The translations under genes and the position numbers were made by a program. DNA of 13,989 nucleotides. Origin: Verrucomicrobiota bacterium. GTDB taxonomy: Bacteria > Verrucomicrobiota > Verrucomicrobiia > Chthoniobacterales > UBA10450. The notes under the pieces were generated by a model. The model was not told where the DNA came from and ran no database searches. It was given only the letters and a program-made list of their open reading frames with translations. Where the stretch lies: assembly GCA_003219995.1 (NCBI GenBank), contig QHRC01000135.1, forward strand, positions 4,327 to 18,315. The letters are read 5' to 3'. Each line of letters starts with the position of its first letter. Position 1 is the first letter of the stretch. Shown here one piece after another: positions 8,376 through 13,989 of this stretch.

Positions 8376-9005
8376 TCACTCCGCGATCGCCGCTTGCGCC
8401 GCGGCCAATCGGGCAATCGGGATCCGGAAAGGGCTGCAGCTCACGTAATCCAGACCAAGCCGGTGACAGAACTTGACGCTTGTCGGTTCGCCACCGTGCT
8501 CGCCGCAAATTCCGAGCTTGATGTCGGGCCGCGTTTTGCGACCGAGGTCGCGCGTAATTTCCATTAAACGGCCGACGCCTTTTTGATCGATCGAAGCAAA
8601 TGGATTTGCATCGACAATGTCGAGCTCCGCGTAAGCGGGCAAGAAACTGCCAGAATCGTCGCGGCTCATTCCGAGCGTCGTTTGAGTAAGGTCATTGGTA
8701 CCGAAACTAAAAAACTGCGCGTCCTGCGCGATCTCATCCGCGATTAATGCAGCGCGCGGAATTTCGATCATCGTCCCGACGAGATAATTAAATTTTGTCT
8801 TTTTTTCCCTCGCGACCTCGTCCGCCACGCGATGGACGATGTCGATTTGAAGTTTGAGTTCCCGCGGAAATCCGACGAGCGGAATCATGATCTCAGGGTG
8901 GACCTTGGTTCCTTTGCGTTGGACTTCGGCGGCCGCCTCAAACACGGCGCGAGCCTGCATTTCGGAAATCTCGGGATAAACAATGCCCAATCGGATTAAA
9001 TTCAT
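8376..9005 (-). CDS. ppdK: PPDK C-terminal fragment (downstream frame)
   Basis: Downstream part of the broken dikinase. Genuine family sequence starts at about 8994 with [21 protein letters not shown] and runs to the stop at 8376. It holds most of the PEP/pyruvate-binding barrel: [31 protein letters not shown] and [10 protein letters not shown] with the catalytic cysteine. The frame is open up to an ATG at 9101, but residues before about 8994 are out-of-frame translation of the upstream part. The ATG at 9005 is the closest possible restart and has no Shine-Dalgarno. Alone, this fragment lacks the ATP-binding and phospho-histidine domains and cannot complete the reaction. Confidence 0.7.
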   Translation of the reverse strand: MNLIRLGIVYPEISEMQARAVFEAAAEVQRKGTKVHPEIMIPLVGFPRELKLQIDIVHRVADEVAREKKTKFNYLVGTMIEIPRAALIADEIAQDAQFFSFGTNDLTQTTLGMSRDDSGSFLPAYAELDIVDANPFASIDQKGVGRLMEITRDLGRKTRPDIKLGICGEHGGEPTSVKFCHRLGLDYVSCSPFRIPIARLAAAQAAIAE

Positions 9006-11199
9006 GCAACTCGTGCACACGACGTGAAATTTGATCGACTGGCACTCCCAGTTTGTTCGCCAGTTCGTTTTGCTGAGCGTGATCGCTAGGCAAAAATTCA
9101 TGCAGCGGCGGGTCGAGAAAACGAATTGTCGCTGGCGCGCCTTTCAACGCCGTAAAGATGCCGATGAAATCTGCCCGTTGATATGGCAGGAGCTTGGCCA
9201 GCGCTCGCTCTCTTTCTTCCTTCGTCCCGGCGAGAATCATCTCCCGCATGGCATCGATGCGATCGCCTTCGAAAAACATGTGCTCCGTTCGGCAAAGTCC
9301 GACGCCTTCCGCGCCAAACGCGACCGCGTTTGTGACTTGCTCTGGCGTGTCCGCGTTTGTGCGCACCCCGAGAGTCCGGAACTCATCCGCCCAGTTCATC
9401 AATTTTGCGTACTCTTGATAGGTCACGCTTTTCTTCGCGCCGAGCGATCGATCAACCAGCACCTGAACAATCTCCGATGGCGCCGTCGTCACTTCACCGG
9501 CAAAAACTTCGCCCGCGCTGCCATCGATTGAGATGTAATCTCCCTGTTTCAACGTTGTTCCGTCCGCGTTAAGCGTTCGCTTTTGGTAATCGATTTGAAT
9601 ACCGCTCGCACCGCACACGCACACCTTGCCCATTTGACGCGCGACCAAAGCGGCATGCGATGAAACGCCGCCTCGCGCAGTGAGAATGCCCTCGGCCGCG
9701 ATCATGCCACGCAAGTCTTCCGGCGAAGTTTCGATCCGCGCCAGGACCACTTTTTCGCCTTTTTCGGAACGTGCCACTGCTTCTTCCGCGCTGAAAACAA
9801 CATGCCCGCAGGCCGCGCCCGGTCCGGCTGCCAAACCGCTCCCGATCTTTTTTGCTCTGCTCGCCGATTGTCGATCAAAGATTGGTGCGAGCAGATGCGC
9901 GAGTGAATCCGCTGGAATGCGCCGCACCGCTTCTTTTTTCGTAATTAATTTTTCCTCGACCATGTCGACCGCGATCCGAACGGCGGCATGACCAGTGCGC
10001 TTGCCGTTGCGCGTTTGCAAAATGTAAAGACGATTGTCTTCGACCGTGAACTCGACGTCCTGCATGTCTTTGAAATGCCGCTCGAGGAGTGCGCGCACTT
10101 TCATGAGCGATTTGTGCGCGGCCGGCATTTCCTTCGCAAGATCGACAATCGGATGCGGCGTGCGCACACCGGCCACTACGTCTTCACCTTGCGCGTTGAT
10201 TAGATATTCGCCGTAAAAAACTTTTTCTCCGCTCGCTGGATCGCGGGTGAAAGCGACCCCGGTCGCGCTCGTTTCTCCCATGTTGCCGAAGACCATCGTC
10301 TGGACATTGACCGCCGTTCCCCACTCGCGCGGGATGCCGTATTTGCGGCGATAAACAATCGCCCGGTCGTTCATCCATGAACCAAAGACGGCGCCGATCG
10401 CGCCCCAAAGCTGTTCCTTTGCATCTTGTGGAAAGGACTTCCCGGTGCGCTCTTTGATGAGCGCTTTGAAACGCTGCACCAGCGTTTTCAGGTCGGCCAC
10501 AGTTAATCGCACATCCGGAAAATCGTGCTTACCATAACGCTGATCCTTCAAATGCTCGATCACGCTCTCAAACGGTTCGTGATCTTCGCCCGCCCGCTTT
10601 TGCACGCCCATTACCACGTCTCCGTACATTTGGAGAAAACGGCGATATGAATCCCAGGCAAAGCGATCGTTCCTCGTTTGCCTGGCCACGATCTCAACCA
10701 CTTCGTCGTTCATGCCGAGATTAAGGATGGTGTCCATCATTCCCGGCATAGAATCGCGTGCACCCGAGCGAACGGAGACGAGCAACGGTCGCTCCTTGTC
10801 ACCAAGCTTCTTGTCGACCGACTTCTCGACTTTTGCCAGGGCCGCCGTCACTTGGGCTTCCAACTGCGGTGGATAGGTTCGCCTGTGTTCGTAAAAATAA
10901 GTGCAGACTTCCGTCGTGATCGTAAGGCCTGGCGGGACCGGCAAACCAATTCGCGTCATCTCGGCGAGGTTCGCGCCTTTGCCACCGAGCAAAGGCTTCA
11001 TGTTTCCGGCGCCGTCAGCGCGCCCGTCGCCAAAATAATAAACGTAACCTGGCGTTTTTTTTGACACGCCCAAACCTGAACCGCGTTTCGACGCCTGCCG
11101 CGCCGTAGGTCGCCGCGGCGACCGAAGGCGGGTCGATCTTTGCTTCCTCTTTGCCACTCGGCGCACCCGGCGCCTGAGGGATTTCGTTTTTTTGGACAT
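8938..11199 (-). CDS. ppdK: PPDK N-terminal fragment (upstream frame) with basic N-terminal extension
   Basis: A 753-codon frame encoding the ATP-binding domain, the phospho-histidine domain (H515) and the first part of the PEP/pyruvate barrel. After HEFNP (residue 736) it reads 17 non-family residues and stops at 8938. The first 44 residues are unusually rich in Arg/Lys/Ser ([18 protein letters not shown] and similar) and have no counterpart in ordinary PPDK, which starts near the YVYYFGDG motif seen at residues 52-59. A GTG at 11067 would give [13 protein letters not shown], a family-like start, and may be the true one; neither start has a Shine-Dalgarno. If expressed, it would be a truncated protein able at most to do the nucleotide half-reaction. 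Confidence 0.75.
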   Translation of the reverse strand: MSKKTKSLRRRVRRVAKRKQRSTRLRSPRRPTARQASKRGSGLGVSKKTPGYVYYFGDGRADGAGNMKPLLGGKGANLAEMTRIGLPVPPGLTITTEVCTYFYEHRRTYPPQLEAQVTAALAKVEKSVDKKLGDKERPLLVSVRSGARDSMPGMMDTILNLGMNDEVVEIVARQTRNDRFAWDSYRRFLQMYGDVVMGVQKRAGEDHEPFESVIEHLKDQRYGKHDFPDVRLTVADLKTLVQRFKALIKERTGKSFPQDAKEQLWGAIGAVFGSWMNDRAIVYRRKYGIPREWGTAVNVQTMVFGNMGETSATGVAFTRDPASGEKVFYGEYLINAQGEDVVAGVRTPHPIVDLAKEMPAAHKSLMKVRALLERHFKDMQDVEFTVEDNRLYILQTRNGKRTGHAAVRIAVDMVEEKLITKKEAVRRIPADSLAHLLAPIFDRQSASRAKKIGSGLAAGPGAACGHVVFSAEEAVARSEKGEKVVLARIETSPEDLRGMIAAEGILTARGGVSSHAALVARQMGKVCVCGASGIQIDYQKRTLNADGTTLKQGDYISIDGSAGEVFAGEVTTAPSEIVQVLVDRSLGAKKSVTYQEYAKLMNWADEFRTLGVRTNADTPEQVTNAVAFGAEGVGLCRTEHMFFEGDRIDAMREMILAGTKEERERALAKLLPYQRADFIGIFTALKGAPATIRFLDPPLHEFLPSDHAQQNELANKLGVPVDQISRRVHELHEFNPIGHCLSRDFRNAGSRRV
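11105..11136. repeat. GTAG-headed 16-base palindrome, possible solo REP
   Basis: GTAG at 11105-11108 runs into the perfect palindrome GGTCGCCGCGGCGACC (11108-11123), followed by GGGTCGA (11130-11136). The same order, GTAG then hairpin then GGGTCGA, occurs in the minus-strand arm of the REP pair (GGGTCGA there at 2614-2608). It lies within the non-family N-terminal extension of the ppdK frame, suggesting that this stretch is really intergenic. Stem and loop sequences differ from the other element, so common descent is uncertain. Confidence 0.4.
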
Positions 11200-11229
11200 G
11201 CGAAAATTTATCGGCTCGCCGAACGCGCC

Positions 11230-11257
11230 AAAGTAGTTCCGGGCGTTTAAGTGTCAA
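11230..11257 (-). promoter_or_regulatory. Candidate sigma70-type promoter upstream of ppdK
   Basis: On the minus strand a consensus TTGACA (11257-11252) is followed, 16 bases later, by TACTTT (11235-11230), a weak -10. It is 30 bases upstream of the ATG at 11199 and in the 153-base gap below the PUR gene. The perfect -35 is the main support; the poor -10 keeps confidence low. An alternative A/T-rich -10-like stretch near 11203-11210 is too far from this -35. Confidence 0.3.
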
Positions 11258-11352
11258 CGCGCGGTGGTGGCAGGTGCGCTTACGGATTCAAGAGCGTTGC
11301 AGCCGACACGGCCGCCTTCCTTTACAGAAGATCGAAATCTGTGATCGTGCGC

Positions 11353-11562
11353 TTAGGCTGGCGCTCGCTCGCCATTTTCGATCACTTCGCCAATTGCCGC
11401 CGTGAATTCATCTACGCCTGTGCTTGGCACGATGATGGTGTTGCGGCGGCCGTGCGCTTCCTCAGTAATCCGCAAGAATTTTCCCCGGTCATTTTCCCGG
11501 AATTCCACGTGAAAATGTTTGCGTTCGATCTGTAGCTCTTTCGCCTCGATGATATTATCCAT
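11353..11562 (-). CDS. Small PUR-domain nucleic-acid-binding protein
   Basis: The sequence KHFHVEFRENDRGKFLRIT followed by EEAHGRRNTIIVPSTGVDEF matches a PUR repeat (the beta-beta-beta-beta-alpha module of Pur-alpha, PF04845). In the eukaryotic family the corresponding block is of the form RFYLDVKQNxRGRFLKIAE. With one repeat, the protein would be expected to dimerise to form a full single-stranded DNA/RNA-binding fold, as known for bacterial single-repeat Pur proteins. I chose the ATG at 11562 (69 residues, MDNIIEAKELQIERKHF), which gives a compact family-like start. The frame extends to a GTG at 11619 (88 residues), with another GTG at 11598; none has a Shine-Dalgarno. It lies 105 bases (48 from the longer start) downstream of rnr on the same strand, hinting at co-transcription and an RNA-related role. 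The exact target is unknown. Confidence 0.82.
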   Translation of the reverse strand: MDNIIEAKELQIERKHFHVEFRENDRGKFLRITEEAHGRRNTIIVPSTGVDEFTAAIGEVIENGERAPA

Positions 11563-11667
11563 TTCGGAAACGGCGGAGTTTACGCTGCTCTCGTTCACAA
11601 AGGGAAGAATATTCTGCACAAAAAATTACGACAATTTCGCAGGTTCCACCGTCGTTTACGTTAAAAG

Positions 11668-13842
11668 TTATCGCTTCTTCTGGCTCGGCTTTTTCGTCGT
11701 TGCTCGATCGGCCAGCGCAAAGTCAATCTGCCGCTTGAACGCATCGACTCGTACGACGAAAACACGAACCTGATCGCCTATCGCGAATCGTTTTCGTGAC
11801 CGGCGGCCAAGCAAGCGCCGGTGCGTTGGATCGAACAGATAAAAATCATCGGTCAGAGCGGAGACGTGAACAAGGCCGGTCACAAGCACGTCCGGCAACT
11901 CCACCACCAGCCCGTAATTGCGAACATCGACAATCGCTGCGCGAAACGCCTGCGGATCGCGCAGATCGAGTTGGCGCTGAAAAAACTGGAGCTTTTTCAT
12001 CCGGACGGCTTCGATTTCGGCTTCAGCCGCCGTGCGCTCTGTTTCTGAAATATGATCAGCAATGGACGAGATTTGGTTAATGTCGAGTCGCGACCGCGGC
12101 CCCAAGTTGCGCTCGGCCAGCGTGCGATGCACGACGAGGTCGGCATAGCGGCGAATGGGGCTGGTGAAGTGCAGATAATTCGCTTTCGCTAGCCCATAAT
12201 GTCCGAGCGGCTGTGGTCCATAACGCGCGCGTTTCAAACTTTTGAGCAAAGCGATTTTGAGCGCCTGTTCTTCCGGCTTGCCACGAATCGACGCGAGAAA
12301 GCGCTGAATCTCGGCGCGATGAGAAAGATCGCCTACTTTGTAATTAAAGCTGAGCACGAACTCGCGATACTCCGCCAATTTTTCTGGATCGGGATTTTCG
12401 TGAACGCGATAAATGGTTGGAGTTGAGCGATGCCTGAGCTCGCGCGCCACCGCTTCATTTGCTGCCAGCATGAATTCCTCAATCAGTTGATGTGACTCGT
12501 CGTTTTCCACCCGCTCGAGTTTCACCGGCACGCCAGTTGGATCGACATGAACTTTTACTTCGGGAAAATCGAGATCGAGCGAGCCATGCTCGAATCGCTT
12601 CCGCCGCAGCAGCGATGCGAGCCACCAGGCGGCGTGCAATCGTTTGCTCAGTTCGTCGCCGGGTTTCGATTGAAGAATCGCGTAAGCTTGTTTGTAAGTC
12701 AGTCGCTGGTCGCTGCGAATCACGCTTTTCGCAAAGCGCGCGCTTTTTGCCCGACCGTTTTTGTCGAACTGAATGAAAACCGAGTAGGTGAGACGGTCGA
12801 CACCCGGCCGCAGGCTGCAAACCCCGTTGCTCAATCGCTCCGGCAACATCGGAATGACCCGGTCGGGCAAATAAACGCTGTTGCCGCGTCGGCGCGCTTC
12901 ACCATCCAGCGCGCTGTTCGGTTCGACATACGAAGCGACATCGGCAATGTGTACGCCCAGTTGCCAATCCTCATCGTCGAGTTTTTCGACGTGAATGGCG
13001 TCGTCAAAATCGCGCGCATCATCCGGATCGATCGTGATGATGAACTTTCCTCGCAAATCTTCGCGATCTTCAGTCATTCGCCGGTCGACTGTTTCTGGAA
13101 TTCCACTGGCCTCATCGACAACCTCTTTTGGGAACTCGGGCGAAAGCCCGTATTTTCGAATGATCGACAACATGTCGACGCCGGACGCAGCAGCCGGTCC
13201 GAGCACTTCGATGATTTCACCTTCCGGATTGACGTGACGCGATTCCCACGACTCGAGCCGGACGACTACTTTGTCGCCCACTGTAGCGGCGGTCTGTGAC
13301 CGTCCATCTACTGCGGGCCGCACATAAACATCATGGACGAGCCGCGGATCATCCGGGACGACGTAATAAAAGTTGCGCGAATGCTGTAAAGTTCCGACAA
13401 CCGTATCGTGGGCACGTTCCAAAATTCGAATCACGCGACCCTCGCTTCGTCCATGCCGATCTTTCGCGCGCCTGGGAACCGCATCGCGCGTGATGCGTGC
13501 GACCACGCGATCGCCATGCATGGCTGTGCCGGTGTTCTCCGCCGCGATAAAAATATCGGGCTGGCCTGAAGTTTCCGTTGTCAGAAATCCGTAGCCGGCC
13601 TGGTGGATCGACAACTTACCGGTAACCAGGTCGGCCTCAGCCGGCAGGACGTAGCGATCTTTCCGGATGCGTGCGACCTCCCCGGAGCGTTCGAGCTCAC
13701 GGAGCATTTTTCGAAACGCGACACGCTCCCCGCTTTCCAGCCTGAGCTTGCGCGCCATCTCGATCTTATCGAGCGGCTGGTAATCTTTCCGAGCCAAAAG
13801 CGCGAGAATCTTTTCTCGAATTTTGCGTCCGTTTTGAGGCAT
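11668..13842 (-). CDS. rnr: Ribonuclease R (RNB-family 3'-5' exoribonuclease)
   Basis: Processive, Mg-dependent 3'-5' exoribonuclease that degrades structured RNA, rRNA fragments and mRNA decay intermediates. Its 724 residues show the RNase R order. An N-terminal winged-helix-like segment (about 5-65, IREKILALLARKD) comes first. Cold-shock/OB domains follow (about 70-215, with GKLSIHQAGYGFLTTE). The RNB catalytic domain (about 260-590) has the metal-binding signature IDPDDARDFDDA (acidic residues 272, 278, 280, 281), YLPDRVIPMLPERLSNGVCSL and HFTSPIRRYADLVVHR. An S1 domain (about 632-712, AAIVDVRNYGLVVELPDVLVTGLVHVS) precedes a basic tail ending TTKKPSQKKR. It is somewhat shorter than E. coli RNase R (about 810), mainly in the tail. 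The ATG at 13842 is followed by MPQNGRKIRE and lacks a Shine-Dalgarno. It is divergent from the gene at 13906, 63 bases away; the PUR gene follows downstream. Confidence 0.96.
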   Translation of the reverse strand: MPQNGRKIREKILALLARKDYQPLDKIEMARKLRLESGERVAFRKMLRELERSGEVARIRKDRYVLPAEADLVTGKLSIHQAGYGFLTTETSGQPDIFIAAENTGTAMHGDRVVARITRDAVPRRAKDRHGRSEGRVIRILERAHDTVVGTLQHSRNFYYVVPDDPRLVHDVYVRPAVDGRSQTAATVGDKVVVRLESWESRHVNPEGEIIEVLGPAAASGVDMLSIIRKYGLSPEFPKEVVDEASGIPETVDRRMTEDREDLRGKFIITIDPDDARDFDDAIHVEKLDDEDWQLGVHIADVASYVEPNSALDGEARRRGNSVYLPDRVIPMLPERLSNGVCSLRPGVDRLTYSVFIQFDKNGRAKSARFAKSVIRSDQRLTYKQAYAILQSKPGDELSKRLHAAWWLASLLRRKRFEHGSLDLDFPEVKVHVDPTGVPVKLERVENDESHQLIEEFMLAANEAVARELRHRSTPTIYRVHENPDPEKLAEYREFVLSFNYKVGDLSHRAEIQRFLASIRGKPEEQALKIALLKSLKRARYGPQPLGHYGLAKANYLHFTSPIRRYADLVVHRTLAERNLGPRSRLDINQISSIADHISETERTAAEAEIEAVRMKKLQFFQRQLDLRDPQAFRAAIVDVRNYGLVVELPDVLVTGLVHVSALTDDFYLFDPTHRRLLGRRSRKRFAIGDQVRVFVVRVDAFKRQIDFALADRATTKKPSQKKR

Positions 13843-13859
13843 ACAAGCGAAAGCTTATT

Positions 13860-13880
13860 GTTAGAAGATTTCGATCTAAC
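13860..13880. promoter_or_regulatory. Inverted repeat in the rnr/13906 divergent spacer
   Basis: GTTAGA (13860-13865) and TCTAAC (13875-13880) form a perfect 6-base inverted repeat around 9 bases; inside it AGAT-TTCG-ATCT could form a tetraloop hairpin. It sits between the divergent starts of rnr (13842) and the small secreted or membrane protein (13906), so it could be an operator or a 5'-leader hairpin. A site this short can occur by chance. Confidence 0.25.
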
Positions 13881-13892
13881 GAGATTTCAACC

Positions 13893-13898
13893 GGAGGT
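13893..13898 (+). promoter_or_regulatory. Strong Shine-Dalgarno sequence
   Basis: GGAGGT followed by a 7-base spacer and ATG at 13906. It is a near-perfect anti-16S match at ideal spacing and decides the start of the partial gene that follows. No other start in the window has a comparable site. Confidence 0.8.
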
Positions 13899-13905
13899 CG
13901 AACAA

Positions 13906-13989
13906 ATGCAAAAAGCGATTGTAACCGTTACATTTGCGATTGTCTTGGCGGCAATCGTCTCATTGGCGGCAGGAGGTGTGAAAATGAAA
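13906..13989 (+). CDS. Small exported or membrane protein, partial: runs off right edge
   Basis: Twenty-eight codons are visible before the window ends, with no stop. The start is fixed by a GGAGGT Shine-Dalgarno 7 bases upstream. The peptide begins MQKAIVTV, continues with a hydrophobic core FAIVLAAIVSLAAGG (about residues 10-24) and then a basic VKMK. A lysine, then an uninterrupted hydrophobic stretch and small residues (SLAAGG), suits a Sec signal peptide or a single membrane anchor. The basic residues after the core would fit a membrane protein whose C-terminal side remains cytoplasmic if it is not cleaved. Function cannot be assigned from this stretch. It is divergent from rnr and appears unrelated to it. 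Confidence 0.7.
   Translation, partial: MQKAIVTVTFAIVLAAIVSLAAGGVKMK

Larger units (their letters stand above)
8376..11199 (-). pseudogene. ppdK: Pyruvate, phosphate dikinase, frameshifted near 8990
   Basis: PPDK interconverts pyruvate + ATP + Pi and PEP + AMP + PPi (gluconeogenesis or PPi-linked glycolysis). All domains are here but in two frames. The first frame (11199 to 8938) holds the ATP-binding domain ([30 protein letters not shown]), the swivelling domain with phospho-histidine H515 in [10 protein letters not shown], and the start of the PEP/pyruvate barrel with [10 protein letters not shown] (R693), up to HEFNP (732-736). The second frame resumes with [12 protein letters not shown] and carries [16 protein letters not shown] and the catalytic-cysteine motif [10 protein letters not shown]. 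The family normally has NPM-L/M-GHRGC-R-LG at this point, so about seven residues (21 bases plus 2 to break frame) are missing. These include an arginine expected to bind PEP phosphate. Restoring 23 bases gives about 948 residues, or 904 from the alternative GTG start at 11067. A real deletion or an assembly error are both possible. The N-terminal 44 residues are a basic, non-family extension. Confidence 0.88.

Noticed and set aside
8985..9005. Programmed ribosomal frameshift in ppdK
   Set aside because: No slippery heptamer or following structure is evident at the junction, and conserved residues are missing, which frameshifting could not restore.
11620..11667. Intrinsic terminator between rnr and the PUR gene
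   Set aside because: AAATT-GTCGT-AATTT followed by T's resembles one, but the stem is five A/T pairs with no G-C core, too weak to call.
12547..13299. 250-codon plus-strand open frame
   Set aside because: Antisense to the catalytic region of RNase R; no start signal and no family resemblance.
1..13989. CRISPR array, transposase, integrase, defence island, tRNA or rRNA
   Set aside because: No regularly spaced long repeats, no recombinase motifs and no cloverleaf or rRNA-like sequence were seen; the gene content is ordinary chromosomal.

Overview
The window looks like chromosomal DNA of a free-living bacterium, most likely a soil member of the Verrucomicrobiota. This placement is inferred from three things: a moderately GC-rich coding style, a single-repeat PUR-type nucleic-acid-binding protein beside RNase R, and an almost complete lack of Shine-Dalgarno sequences. 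No rRNA, tRNA or taxonomic marker is present to prove it. I found no transposase, integrase, CRISPR array, toxin-antitoxin pair, defence cassette or biosynthetic cluster; most of the window is housekeeping metabolism and signalling.

Layout. Positions 1-3886, minus strand: the glycine decarboxylase gene gcvP, cut by the left edge so its C-terminus is missing, preceded by a threonine dehydratase with an ACT domain. Between them lies a 70-base REP-pair (REPIN-like) element. Positions 3959-5605, minus strand: a soluble hybrid sensor kinase (PAS, HisKA, HATPase, receiver). Positions 5606-5950 form a divergent spacer without a convincing gene. Positions 5951-8329, plus strand: a polytopic O-antigen ligase/polymerase-like protein with a long helical-repeat tail. 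Positions 8376-11199, minus strand: pyruvate, phosphate dikinase split by a frameshift at about 8990. Positions 11353-11619, minus strand: the small PUR-domain protein. Positions 11668-13842, minus strand: RNase R. From 13906 to the right edge, plus strand: the start of a small exported or membrane protein, the only gene here with a clear Shine-Dalgarno sequence.

How the genes relate. rnr and the PUR gene are close and co-directional and may share a transcript, with ppdK downstream on the same strand behind its own promoter candidate. Threonine dehydratase and glycine decarboxylase both break down amino acids (threonine to 2-oxobutyrate, glycine to CO2, ammonia and methylene-THF), which may explain their adjacency. 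PPDK would link pyruvate and PEP, but as read it lacks the segment expected to hold a PEP-binding arginine and then goes out of frame.

The most notable observations are: (1) the REP pair, whose two arms differ by compensated base-pair changes that keep each hairpin; (2) the ppdK frameshift, explainable as a 23-base deletion between CGAT microhomologies; (3) a duplicated MSKKT start in ppdK flanking a second GTAG-headed palindrome; (4) a heptamer tandem repeat translated inside the interdomain linker of GcvP.
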